Source of the DNA: G963422565 sp963422565
GTDB lineage: Bacteria > Pseudomonadota > Alphaproteobacteria > MPNO01
DNA: 64,000 bases
Assembly: GCA_963422565.1 (NCBI GenBank)
Contig: OY730228.1
Location: forward strand, 2,108,001 to 2,172,000
Direction: 5' to 3'
In this document: positions 17,536 to 25,884 of the stretch, piece by piece
How the letters are laid out: every line of letters starts with the position of its first letter
Numbering within the stretch: the first letter of the stretch is position 1
Notes under the pieces: model-generated
The model's input: the letters and a program-made list of their open reading frames with translations, nothing else
What the model was told of the DNA's origin: nothing
Database searches by the model: none
Position numbers and translations under genes: made by a program

Positions 17536-18812
17536 CGCCCCGCTCCGTCCGCCCCGACAGGGCTCCCAGTGTACATGTTCGCTTTCCCGCCGCCGCCGCG
17601 CGTTTCGCGGATCGGCAGGCTCACCGCGGCGGCCAGCAGGGCCAGCCCCACCGACAGGATCCACACCCAGTCGTAGCGCGCGGTGAGGGTGAACAGATGG
17701 CCGGCGAGCCAGGCGCCCGCCGCGCCGCCCAGCGAATGGGCGGAGAAGGTCAGCCCCATCGTCACCCCCATGACGCCGCGCCCGATATGGCTCGCCGCCA
17801 GCGAGGCGACGATGGGGAAGGTCGCGTAATCGAAAATCCCGAACAGGACGGCGAACAGGAACAGCAGCTCCGAACCGGCGGAGATATGCATCAGCAAGAT
17901 GAAGGTGAAGGCTCGGAGCGCGTAGATCGCCGCCAGCAGAAGCGGACGGTGGAACCGGTCGGCGAGATAGCCGAAACCGACCATGCCGATCAGGCTGAAC
18001 GCGGAAAGGACGCCGTAGGCGGCGGCGCTCTCGACCAGGGGAAAGCCGCAGGCGACGGCGTAGGGGACCAGATGTATCTTGATCACCCCGGCGGTGGTGA
18101 AGCCGCAGATGGTGAAGCCCCCGACCAGGAGCCAGAACGTGCGGTTCTCCGCGAGGCCGCGCAGCACCGTCCCCAGCGACCCCCCGCCGGCGCCCCGCCC
18201 GCCGCGCTGCTGCGCCGGGTCGCGCCCGATCAGCAGCAGCACCGTGGCGGCGGTGGCCGCGATCAGTGCCGCGAAGACGGCGAGCCCCGGCCGCCAGTCG
18301 ATCCAGGTCACCAGCAGCGCCAGCAGCGGCATCAGCGCGATCTGGCCGGCGGTGGCCCCGGACGTCGCCACCGAGGTGGCGAGGGCGAGCCGCCGGTCGA
18401 AGAAGGTCGCGACCGTCGGCGAGACCAACGACGGCGACACGGCCGCGAACCCGATTCCACCGAGGATCGCGTAGAACAGGACGAGCTGCCACGGCCAGCG
18501 CATCGTCGTGCAGAGCAGCAGCGCCGCGGCGGCGAGCGCCATGCCGGCCCCGTAGACCGGCCGGGCGCCGGCGCGGTCGACCGCCCGGCCGGCGAGCGGC
18601 GCGACCAGCGCCATCGTCACCAGCATCGCCGCCGCGGCGGATGACATGAAGCCGTAGCTCCAGCCCAGATCCGCCGCCCAGACCGGCATCAGCGCGCCGA
18701 TGCTGTTGCGCGCGGTGGTCATGACCCCGAGCATCAGGAACAGTGCGCCGACCACCACCCAGCCCCGGCGGGCGGATCGGGCGGAAGGGCGCGCGGCGGG
18801 GATGATGCTCAT
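17532..18812 (-). CDS. MFS transporter (monocarboxylate/aromatic-acid type)
   Basis: A 426-residue protein with about twelve hydrophobic segments. It starts MSIIPAARPSARSARRGW, a basic cytoplasmic tail. The loop between TM2 and TM3 reads APLAGRAVDRAGARPV, the MFS motif A position, and the central cytoplasmic loop is near residues 195-215. GFGYLADRFHRPLLL is the equivalent loop in the C-terminal half. Its stop overlaps the UbiD start, so the two are one transcription unit and it likely imports the acid decarboxylated by UbiD. It is divergent from the TauD-family gene, with an 85-bp shared promoter region. Confidence 0.85.
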   Translation of the reverse strand: MSIIPAARPSARSARRGWVVVGALFLMLGVMTTARNSIGALMPVWAADLGWSYGFMSSAAAAMLVTMALVAPLAGRAVDRAGARPVYGAGMALAAAALLLCTTMRWPWQLVLFYAILGGIGFAAVSPSLVSPTVATFFDRRLALATSVATSGATAGQIALMPLLALLVTWIDWRPGLAVFAALIAATAATVLLLIGRDPAQQRGGRGAGGGSLGTVLRGLAENRTFWLLVGGFTICGFTTAGVIKIHLVPYAVACGFPLVESAAAYGVLSAFSLIGMVGFGYLADRFHRPLLLAAIYALRAFTFILLMHISAGSELLFLFAVLFGIFDYATFPIVASLAASHIGRGVMGVTMGLTFSAHSLGGAAGAWLAGHLFTLTARYDWVWILSVGLALLAAAVSLPIRETRGGGGKANMYTGSPVGADGAGR

Positions 18813-18897
18813 ACGACGGGGCCGCCGCCCGCCCGCCGCTTGCACGGAGGCGCGCGGCGGGTCACTCTCGGGCGCCTTCAGCCGGGAGGGCGCGGGC

Positions 18898-19782
18898 ATG
18901 ACGGTCGAGGTCGAGCCTCTCGATGCGGCGCTGGGCGCCAGGGTCCACGGAGTCGATGTCGGGCGCGGCGTCGACCGCGCGCAGTTCGAGGCGATCCACG
19001 CGGCCTGGCTGCTGTATCGGGTGCTGATCTTCCCCGGCCAGGAAATGGGCGAGGCGGCCCAGATCCGCTTCGCCCGTCTGTTCGGCGCGCTGCCGTCCCG
19101 CGCCGTCCACAGCGCCGCCGCGGGGAACGAGGTCGGCCACGACTCGGTGATGCTCATCACCAACGCCAGACGCGGCGGCAGGTCGATCGGCGCGCTGCCT
19201 CGGGGCGAAATGCTCTTCCATAGCGACGGCGCCTACGACGCCGAGCCGTACCGCTACACGATGCTGTACGCGCTCGCCGTGCCCTCGGTCGGCGGGCACA
19301 CCTTGTTCGCCGACATGTACGGCGCCTATGCGACGCTGCCCGACGAGACCAGGCATCGGATCGCCGGCCTCGACGCCGTTCATGGCTTCTATGCCGGTCG
19401 TCACGCGACCGCCGAGCTCACCGAACCGCTCGAGATTGGCGAGAGCGCCTCGCGCGCGGTCCACCCCGTGGTCATCGCCCATGAGGAGACCGGCCGCCCG
19501 GCTCTCTATGTGAGCCGGATGCTGACAGCGGCGATCGCCGGGCTTCCGGCGGAGGAGAGCGAGGCGTTGCTGGACGCGCTGTTCGCGCATTCCGAGCGGG
19601 CGCCGCTGATCTACGAACATGTCTGGACGGTGGGCGATTTCGTCGTCTGGGACAATCGCTGCACCAACCACGCGCGGACCGACTTCCCGGAGAACGAGCA
19701 CAGGCGGCTGCGCCGGACCACGGTGCAGGGCGTCCGCCCGACCCGCTACCGAGGCCGATCGGGGCGGTGCGCGCCGCCGTGA
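18898..19782 (+). CDS. TauD/TfdA-family Fe(II)/2-oxoglutarate dioxygenase
   Basis: A 294-residue enzyme. ATG 18898 is preceded by GGGAGGG and gives the family N-terminus TVEVEPLDAALGARVHGVDV. Iron ligands are visible as H108-S-D110 (LFHSDGAYD) and the distal His in WDNRCTNHARTDF. The 2-oxoglutarate-binding Arg is expected in RRLRRTTVQG. TfdA-type enzymes hydroxylate sulfonates, aryloxyalkanoates or similar acids. TRYRGRSG at the end is also typical. It is divergent from the MFS-UbiD pair and convergent with the glutamine-synthetase-like gene (9 bp apart), so it may stand alone. Confidence 0.88.
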   Translation: MTVEVEPLDAALGARVHGVDVGRGVDRAQFEAIHAAWLLYRVLIFPGQEMGEAAQIRFARLFGALPSRAVHSAAAGNEVGHDSVMLITNARRGGRSIGALPRGEMLFHSDGAYDAEPYRYTMLYALAVPSVGGHTLFADMYGAYATLPDETRHRIAGLDAVHGFYAGRHATAELTEPLEIGESASRAVHPVVIAHEETGRPALYVSRMLTAAIAGLPAEESEALLDALFAHSERAPLIYEHVWTVGDFVVWDNRCTNHARTDFPENEHRRLRRTTVQGVRPTRYRGRSGRCAPP

Positions 19783-19791
19783 CCGCGGCGC

Positions 19792-21243
19792 TCAGAACAT
19801 CCTCAGATATTCGCGCTGCTCCCAGTCGGTGACGGCGCTCAGATAGCGGTCGATCTCGGCCCGCTTGATCATGCAGATATAGTCGACGAACGCGGCGCCC
19901 AGCCGGCTGCGGAACATCTCGCTGGCGTCGAGGGCGGCCACCGCCTCCATCAGGGTCGCCGGCATCGCCGGGGCGTCCTCGTCGTAGGGGGCGCCGGTGG
20001 GCGGGGGCGGCTCCAGGCCGCGCGCGAGCCCATCGAGCCCGCTCAGTATCTGGCTCGCGAGATAGAGATAGGGGTTGGCGGCGGGCTCGCCGGCGCGGTT
20101 CTCGATCCGCGAGGCCGGCTCGCCCCGGGCGCTGATCACCCGGAGCATCGCTCCCCGGTTGTCGCGCGCCCAGGCGATCCGGTCCGGGGCCAGCGAGAAG
20201 GGCTTGAACCGCTTGTAGCCGTTGATCGTGGGTGTCGTGAAGACTGCGGCGGCGCGCGCATGGGCGAGCAGCCCGGCGGCGAAACGCGCGCCGATAGGCG
20301 ACAGAAGCGCGTCCTCGGTCTCCGGCGTGAAGGCGTTGGCGCCGCTCGCCCGGTCGCGCAGCGATTGATGGAGATGCCAGCCGCTCGAGAAGACGTTCTC
20401 CATTGCCGGACGGCACATGAAGGTGGCGTGGTAGCCGTGGCGGGTACAGACCTGCTTGGCGGCGTTGCGGAACAGCACCATCATGTCGGCGGCATCCAGC
20501 GCGCCGCGGGGTGCGAAGGTCGCCTCGACCTGGCTCGGGCCGAACTCGACCTCGAGGCTGCGCAGCGGCAGCGCGAGCGCGGCCAGGGTTCGTCTCAGCA
20601 CGGTCAGCACCGGATCGAGCTCGTCGAGCCGGATCTCGGTCAGATACTGGTAGCCATGGGTCAGCAGACCGACATCGGGCGGCGCGCCCGGCTGGCCCGC
20701 ATCGGCGAATTCGCGCCGCTGGTCGAGCAGCCGGAAGACGTGGAACTCCACCTCGATCCCGGCGACGGGGTCGAAGCCCAGCTTGCGGGCCTCGGCCTCG
20801 GCGGCGCGGCAGATGTCGCGGCTCGCATAGACGATCTTCCGCCCGTCCGGCCAGCATATGTCGCACAGCACCCAGCCGGTGCCGGGCGCCCAGGGCAGGA
20901 CGCGGAAGGTCGCGGGGTCGGCGACCATCAGGAAGTCCGCCGCGCCCGCGAAGTCGGCGAGCGTGAGCTCGGCGGAGAAGACCGGGGGCACCGTCCGGTG
21001 AGCGCTGTCCTTGACCAGCAGCGTCGAGGTGATCGACACGCCGTTGGCGAGGGCCGAGTCGATCTCGGCGGCCAGGATCGCCTTGCCGCGCAGTATCCCG
21101 TGCTGGTCGGGGAAGGAGAACCGCACCAGCTCGATCCCGTCCTCGTCGATGCGCCGGCGCATCTCCAGGGCGGCCTCGCGCTCGGCCTCCCCCCACAACC
21201 CGTGGCGGTCGACGAAGCCGCCGCGCCCGGTCGAGCCGCTCAC
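19792..21243 (-). CDS. Glutamine-synthetase-like gamma-glutamyl ligase (GlnT/PuuA-type)
   Basis: A 483-residue protein starting at GTG 21243, which overlaps the stop of the upstream Rieske gene (GTGA). Catalytic GS features are present: VEFHVFR (first metal-binding Glu), EVEFGPSQVEATF (second), the SGWHLHQSL stretch with the glutamate-pocket His, NGYKRFKPFSLAPDRIAWARDNRG and the ENRAGEPAANPYLY region. It lacks the strict GlnA adenylylation context and is closer to glutamyl-polyamine/amide synthetases. Those enzymes ligate glutamate to amines. The tight coupling to a Rieske oxygenase recalls aniline degradation, where a GS-like ligase acts first on the arylamine. That is inference. Confidence 0.82.
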   Translation of the reverse strand: MSGSTGRGGFVDRHGLWGEAEREAALEMRRRIDEDGIELVRFSFPDQHGILRGKAILAAEIDSALANGVSITSTLLVKDSAHRTVPPVFSAELTLADFAGAADFLMVADPATFRVLPWAPGTGWVLCDICWPDGRKIVYASRDICRAAEAEARKLGFDPVAGIEVEFHVFRLLDQRREFADAGQPGAPPDVGLLTHGYQYLTEIRLDELDPVLTVLRRTLAALALPLRSLEVEFGPSQVEATFAPRGALDAADMMVLFRNAAKQVCTRHGYHATFMCRPAMENVFSSGWHLHQSLRDRASGANAFTPETEDALLSPIGARFAAGLLAHARAAAVFTTPTINGYKRFKPFSLAPDRIAWARDNRGAMLRVISARGEPASRIENRAGEPAANPYLYLASQILSGLDGLARGLEPPPPTGAPYDEDAPAMPATLMEAVAALDASEMFRSRLGAAFVDYICMIKRAEIDRYLSAVTDWEQREYLRMF

Positions 21244-22526
21244 CCGCCCGCCCAGCCGGACCCGGCGCGGCGCCGGGCGTCCACGGTGCGCCAGGCGCCG
21301 CGCCAGCCGTCTTCGTCGAGCACAGCATCGACGGCGATCGGCGGGTCGCCCGCGCCGGCGGGCGCGCGCTCCGCCGCACCGGCCTGCATCGCGGAGAGCA
21401 GCATCCGCCGGTAACGCGCGATCGCCATGTCCGAGACGCCGAGATTCTCGGTGCTGCGGTCGTGGATCGCCCCCTGGGACTCGACCGCCCACTGGTCGTG
21501 GACGTTGATATCCGCGCCCATCCCCGTATAGGTCGCGGTCCGTTGCTCGGCCGGGTCGTAGCCGTAGTCGTTGGCCCGGCCGCGCCGCGGCCGATAGTCG
21601 GGAAGGGTGTAGAGCTCGAGCCGCCGGGCGCGCATCTCCGCCTTGTCGAGCGGTGCCGCATAGCTCGTGAACATCGCGTACCACCAGGACCGCGCGTCGT
21701 CGATCGGCACATGCCACTGGCTGATGATCATGTCGTTGCCGAGCGGGATGACGATGGCGTTGGGGAAGATCAGATTGGTGATTCGGACATGGCGGACCCG
21801 CGTCGCCGGCGTTCTGATCGCGGTCAGCCGCATCCCGTACCCGGTCTCCTCGATCTCGATCTCCGGATTGGGGTGCTCGCGCATGATGCGGGTGAGCGGC
21901 GCTTCGGCCCCCGCGACCCGGTCTCTGAACTGGAGCCCGTAGCCGCCCTCCGGGTCCTCGTCCTCGAACACCCGGTGCAGGAAGGAGGCATGGGCGGGAT
22001 CGATCCCGACCTCGAGAGCCTGGAGCCAGTTGCAGTCGAGAAAGCCCTTGAAGGCGAAGCCGAAGGCCTCGGGCGCCCGGAAGCAGTCGAAACCGGGCAG
22101 CGGCGGCGGCATGCCGGGGCCGAGATAGGCGAAGACGATGCCGTTCCTCTCCCGGCAGGGATAGGCGGTCATGCGAATCTTGCGGTGGAAGTCGCTGCCC
22201 GCCGGCTCCGCCGGCTGCTCGACGCAGTTGCCCCTGCCGTCGAACAGCCAGCCGTGGAACGCGCAGCGAATGCCGCCGTCCTCGATCCGGGCGAAGCGGA
22301 GGTCGGCGCCGCGGTGCGGGCAGCGCGCCGCGGTCAGCCGATAGTTCCCGTCATCGGCGCGGAAGGCGACCAGGTCCTCGCCCATCAGCCGCACCGGCAC
22401 GAGCGGCCGGTCGCCGTCGAACTCCTCGGTCAGCGCCGCGGGCTGCCAGTAGTGCCGCATCAGCGCGCCGGCCGGCTCCGCCGCCCCGGTCAGGGTCACC
22501 CGCCGATTCTGCTCGGCGCTCAACAT
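21240..22526 (-). CDS. Rieske non-heme iron oxygenase, phthalate/vanillate-type (single oxygenase subunit)
   Basis: A 428-residue oxygenase. The Rieske [2Fe-2S] site is CPHRGADL near residue 69 and CAFHGW near 88. The catalytic iron site is in EVGIDPAHASFLH near 195-210, with the two His ligands and a bridging Asp. The N-terminus MLSAEQNRRVTLTG and the YTGMGADINVHDQW region are typical of phthalate 4,5-dioxygenase-like enzymes. Such enzymes need a separate reductase, and none is adjacent. It is co-transcribed with the GS-like ligase. A 15-nt palindrome lies 46 nt upstream of its start. Confidence 0.88.
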   Translation of the reverse strand: MLSAEQNRRVTLTGAAEPAGALMRHYWQPAALTEEFDGDRPLVPVRLMGEDLVAFRADDGNYRLTAARCPHRGADLRFARIEDGGIRCAFHGWLFDGRGNCVEQPAEPAGSDFHRKIRMTAYPCRERNGIVFAYLGPGMPPPLPGFDCFRAPEAFGFAFKGFLDCNWLQALEVGIDPAHASFLHRVFEDEDPEGGYGLQFRDRVAGAEAPLTRIMREHPNPEIEIEETGYGMRLTAIRTPATRVRHVRITNLIFPNAIVIPLGNDMIISQWHVPIDDARSWWYAMFTSYAAPLDKAEMRARRLELYTLPDYRPRRGRANDYGYDPAEQRTATYTGMGADINVHDQWAVESQGAIHDRSTENLGVSDMAIARYRRMLLSAMQAGAAERAPAGAGDPPIAVDAVLDEDGWRGAWRTVDARRRAGSGWAGG

Positions 22527-22906
22527 GGGCGGACCCTATCACGGCGTCGCCGCGCGGTCAGGCGTCCCGCCGTCCCGATTCGGGACGAACGAGCGTCCAC
22601 ATTGCGCCGCGGCGGCATTCGGAAGAGTCCGCGATACCGCGTAGGAAGGCGAAGGCTGTCGCCGCCGGCTCCGTGCCGCCGGAGATACGCCGATCGTGGC
22701 GCCGGATGGAAAACGGTGGCGCGGATGTCCTGCCTTTCGATCGCGGCACCCGGGATCGGGTAGAGCGGGAAACCCCGGACCGATCCCCGTCGGCACCCGG
22801 ACCGGCGCGGGAGCCCCGCTTCCAGCCATCGAGCGGCGGCTCCGCCCTTCCCGCCCCGCCGCCGCCGCGCTATACGGCGCGCGGGACATTCGCAGGGAGA
22901 ACGCGC
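22527..22906. promoter_or_regulatory. Divergent intergenic region with a 15-nt palindrome at 22572-22586
   Basis: This 380-bp region separates the minus-strand Rieske gene from the plus-strand MDR gene. GTCCCGATTCGGGAC (22572-22586) has 7-bp perfect arms around one base and lies 46 nt upstream of the Rieske start, a plausible operator. A TATACG box at 22872-22877 lies 30 nt upstream of the MDR ATG without a clear -35. Nothing coding is convincing here. Confidence 0.35.
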
Positions 22907-23899
22907 ATGCGCGCCGTGGTCATCAACGACACGACCGACAGGAACAGCGTCCGAATCCAGGATGTCGCCGATCCGGTCGCCGGCCCCGGCGAGGTCGTGG
23001 TCGATGCGAGGGCCTGCGGCATCAACTTCACCGATCTCCTGTCGCTCGACGGCAAGTACCAGAACAACCCGGCGCCGCCCTTCACGCCGGGCAAGGATGT
23101 GGCCGGGCTGGTCTCGGCGGTAGGCGCGGGCGTCGAGGGGCTCGCCCTGGGCGACCGGGTTATCGCGCATGTGGTCCATGGCGGGCTCGCCGAGAAGGTC
23201 GCCTGCCCCGAGGGGCTCTGCTTCCCGATCCCCGACGGCGTCGCCTTCGACGCGGCGGCGGCCATGGGGCTCGCCTATATGACCGCCTGGTTCGCGCTGA
23301 CGGTGCGGGGCCGCCTCCAGCCGGGCGAGACCGTCCTGATCAACGGCGCATCGGGCGGCGTCGGACTGGCGGCGGTCAATCTCGCCAAGCCGCTCGGGGC
23401 GGGGCGGGTGCTCGCCGGGCTCACTACCCCCGCCAAGGCCGAGGCGGTGCTGGGTGCTGGCGCCGACGCGGCGATCGACCTCGCGCGCGGCGAGCTGCGC
23501 GAGTCGCTCCGTGCCCAGGCGATGGCGGCCACGTCGGGCGGCGGCGTCGACCTCGCCTTCGACCTCGTCGGCGGCGCGGTGTTCGACGCGACCCTCCGGG
23601 CGATCGCCGACGAGGGGCGCATCCTGGTCTCGGGCTTCACCTCCGGCACCATCCCGTCGGTCCGCACCAACTATCTGCTGCTCAAGAACATCGGCGTGCT
23701 GGGGATGACGATCAACGGCTATATCAAGCGGCGCTCGCCGCGGCTCCGCGAGGCCCAGTCGGCGCTGTTCGACCTCCTGCGCGCCGGCCGGATCGACCCC
23801 AACATCATGCGGCGCTTCCCGTTCGAACGCTTCATGGATGCGATCGGCCTGCTCGAGGAGCGGAAGATCGTCGGCAAGTCCGTGCTGGTCCTGGGGTGA
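22907..23899 (+). CDS. Zinc-independent MDR oxidoreductase (NADPH:quinone reductase-like)
   Basis: A 330-residue medium-chain dehydrogenase/reductase. ATG 22907 is preceded by AGGGAGA. It has the family N-terminus with ACGINFTDLLSLDGKYQ, GKDVAGLVSAVGAGVEG, the nucleotide-binding NGASGGVGLAAVNLAK near residue 145-160, and a C-terminal ...RKIVGKSVLVLG. The catalytic-zinc Cys/His set of alcohol dehydrogenases is absent, as in quinone reductase (QOR) members. It reduces quinones or enone-type substrates with NADPH. It stands alone, divergent from the Rieske-GS pair, so a shared regulator or linked catabolic role is possible but unproven. Confidence 0.85.
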   Translation: MRAVVINDTTDRNSVRIQDVADPVAGPGEVVVDARACGINFTDLLSLDGKYQNNPAPPFTPGKDVAGLVSAVGAGVEGLALGDRVIAHVVHGGLAEKVACPEGLCFPIPDGVAFDAAAAMGLAYMTAWFALTVRGRLQPGETVLINGASGGVGLAAVNLAKPLGAGRVLAGLTTPAKAEAVLGAGADAAIDLARGELRESLRAQAMAATSGGGVDLAFDLVGGAVFDATLRAIADEGRILVSGFTSGTIPSVRTNYLLLKNIGVLGMTINGYIKRRSPRLREAQSALFDLLRAGRIDPNIMRRFPFERFMDAIGLLEERKIVGKSVLVLG

Positions 23900-23913
23900 C
23901 GCGGCGCCCCGGT

Positions 23914-24108
23914 TCAGCCGTCCGGCGTCATCCGCAGCATCGCGACCATCGACAGCGCGGCGAGCGCGGCGCCCAGGTTGAGCTTCCAGAAGCCTTGCCG
24001 TCGCGCGGCCTCCGGCCGGCCGCGGTCGGTCATCGCCCGGAAACCCTGAAAGCCAAGCAGAACGCCGACCCCCAGGACCAGCCCGAGGGCGGGCGCCTGC
24101 CAACTCAC
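23914..24108 (-). CDS. Small two-TM membrane protein of unknown function
   Basis: A 64-residue protein whose GTG start at 24108 overlaps the stop of the CinA-like gene (GTGA). The first hydrophobic segment is APALGLVLGVGVLLGFQGF, followed by a charged loop TDRGRPEAARRQG. The second segment is LNLGAALAALSMVAML. The translational coupling supports it being real. I do not recognise a function, and the topology suggests both termini on the same side of the inner membrane. Confidence 0.55.
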   Translation of the reverse strand: MSWQAPALGLVLGVGVLLGFQGFRAMTDRGRPEAARRQGFWKLNLGAALAALSMVAMLRMTPDG

Positions 24109-24926
24109 GCGCCGTCCTCGGGGTCGGACGGGCTGTCGGGGGACTCCTCGATCGGCGCGCCGCCGAGCGCCGCGAGCGCGGTCGCGAGCTCGTCGAAGGC
24201 GCTCCCCAGCAGCGCCCGGTCGGTGCCGCGAAGGACCACGCTGACCCCGAACCGGCGCCCGCGCATCGCCGGATAGCTGCCGATGTCGATCTCCGGGTAG
24301 CGGTCCTGCACGACGCCGAGCGCTTCGGCGATCGCGCCCTCGGCGAGATAGACATGGATCGCCCGCGCCAGGAGCCGCACGCCGCCCCGCAATCCGTCCT
24401 TCATGCCGTCGAACATCGCCCGCATGATCTGCGGCACCCCGGCCAGCACGTAGACGTTGCCGAGGCGGTAGCCGGGCGCGGCGCTGACCGGGTTGGCCAC
24501 GAGATCGGCTCCCGCCGGGAAGGTCGCCATGCGCATCCGCGCCTCGTTCATCTCGCCGCTGCCGAGACGCGATTGCAGCAGCGCCGCGACCTCCGGGTCG
24601 CGGCACATGCCGACGCCGAACGCCTCGGCCACGCATTCCGATGTGATGTCGTCATGGGTTGGCCCGATGCCGCCGGTAGTGATCACATAGTCGAAGGCGG
24701 CGCGGCACTCGTTGACGGCCGCCACGATGGCCGCGCGATCGTCCGGGAGTATCCTGACCTCGCGCAGCCGCACCCCGGCCGCGCCGAGACCCTTGGCGAG
24801 GAAGTTGACGTTCCTGTCCTGCGTGCGGCCCGAGAGGATCTCGTTGCCGATGACGAGGACGCAGGCGGTCACGGTCCCGTCGTCGGGCCCTGCTTCGGGC
24901 GTCTCCCTGATCCCTTCTTCGGGCAT
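24105..24926 (-). CDS. CinA N-terminal-like molybdopterin-binding-fold protein
   Basis: I choose ATG 24926 (273 aa). A GTG at 24944 would add six residues, and neither has a strong ribosome-binding site. The conserved MoCF fold begins ACVLVIGNEILSGRTQDRN and continues with VITTGGIGPTHDDITSE and VYVLAGVPQIMRAMFDG. This is the CinA N-terminal domain; the C-terminal nicotinamide-nucleotide deamidase domain of full-length CinA is absent. Related short proteins have been linked to NAD(P)-related pyrophosphatase activity. It is divergent from methionine aminopeptidase and coupled to a small membrane protein. Confidence 0.82.
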   Translation of the reverse strand: MPEEGIRETPEAGPDDGTVTACVLVIGNEILSGRTQDRNVNFLAKGLGAAGVRLREVRILPDDRAAIVAAVNECRAAFDYVITTGGIGPTHDDITSECVAEAFGVGMCRDPEVAALLQSRLGSGEMNEARMRMATFPAGADLVANPVSAAPGYRLGNVYVLAGVPQIMRAMFDGMKDGLRGGVRLLARAIHVYLAEGAIAEALGVVQDRYPEIDIGSYPAMRGRRFGVSVVLRGTDRALLGSAFDELATALAALGGAPIEESPDSPSDPEDGA

Positions 24927-25023
24927 GCGGTCCCCGATGCGCACGATGACGCGCGATGTTTACCAGCCGCCCGCCGACGGCGCCAGGGCGCGCGCGGTCT
25001 GGACCGGTGTGGTGGGACCGCCC

Positions 25024-25029
25024 TATAAC
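25024..25029 (+). promoter_or_regulatory. Possible -10 box, methionine aminopeptidase (leaderless transcript candidate)
   Basis: TATAAC ends 6 nt before the ATG at 25036, with CTGGAC at 24999-25004 as a loose -35 (19-nt spacer). If used, transcription would start at or next to the A of the ATG. No ribosome-binding site is visible upstream, consistent with a leaderless message. Confidence 0.3.
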
Positions 25030-25035
25030 GGGGCC

Positions 25036-25884
25036 ATGAACGACCGATGGGCGGCGGTGGAAGACGGGCCCGCGGCGGCGCCCGCCGTGCCGCTGCACGG
25101 CCCGGAGGCGTTCGCGGCGATGCGCCGCGCCGGGGCTCTCGCCGCCGAGGTTCTCGATTTCATCACGCCCCATGTGGTGCCGGGGGTTGCGACCGGGCGG
25201 ATCGACACGCTCTGCCACGACTATATCGTCGATCATGGCGCGGTCCCGGCGCCGCTCGGCTATCGCGGCTTCCCCAGATCGGTCTGCATCTCGATCAACC
25301 ATGTCGTATGCCACGGCATCCCGGGCAGCCGGATGCTGCGCGGCGGCGATATCGTCAATATCGACGTCACCGTGATCCTCGACGGCTGGCACGGCGACAC
25401 CAGCCGCATGTTCCCGGTCGGCCGCGTCGGCGTGAAGGGGCGCAGGCTCTGCGACGTGACCCATGAGGCGATGATGCGCGGCATCTCGGCGGTGCGTCCC
25501 GGCGCGACCCTCGGCGATATCGGCCACGCGATCCAGTCCCTGGTCGAGGCCGAGCGTTTCTCGGTCGTCCGAGACTTCTGCGGGCACGGGCTCGGCCGCG
25601 TCTTCCACTGTCCGCCGAGCGTCCTCCATTACGGGCGGCCGGGCGAGGGGCTCACCCTCCGGGAGGGGATGCTGTTCACCATCGAGCCGATGGTGAACGC
25701 CGGCCGGCACGAGACCAAGATACTGGCCGACGGCTGGACCGCGGTGACCAGGGACCGGTCGCTGTCGGCGCAGTTCGAGCACTCGCTGGGCGTGACCGCC
25801 GACGGCTGCGAGATCTTCACCCTCTCGCCGGCCGGGCTGCACAAGCCGCCCTATGACATATCCATGGAGCGGAGACCGTCATGA
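25036..25884 (+). CDS. map: Type I methionine aminopeptidase
   Basis: A 282-residue M24 metallopeptidase with all five metal ligands: Asp110 (NIDVTV), Asp121 (HGDTSRMF), His184 (GHGLGR), Glu217 (TIEPM) and Glu248 (QFEHS), plus the substrate His93 in VCHGIPG. It removes the N-terminal Met from nascent proteins. The ~20-residue N-terminal extension before HGPEAFAAMRRAG is longer than in E. coli. Its stop overlaps the nitroreductase ATG (ATGA). The core motifs make the assignment firm, although a paralogue role cannot be excluded given the catabolic neighbours. Confidence 0.9.
   Translation: MNDRWAAVEDGPAAAPAVPLHGPEAFAAMRRAGALAAEVLDFITPHVVPGVATGRIDTLCHDYIVDHGAVPAPLGYRGFPRSVCISINHVVCHGIPGSRMLRGGDIVNIDVTVILDGWHGDTSRMFPVGRVGVKGRRLCDVTHEAMMRGISAVRPGATLGDIGHAIQSLVEAERFSVVRDFCGHGLGRVFHCPPSVLHYGRPGEGLTLREGMLFTIEPMVNAGRHETKILADGWTAVTRDRSLSAQFEHSLGVTADGCEIFTLSPAGLHKPPYDISMERRPS

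Noticed and set aside
17536..18492. N-terminal extension of the UbiD protein
   Set aside because: The family N-terminus starts at 17535, and the extension is antiframe sequence of the MFS gene.
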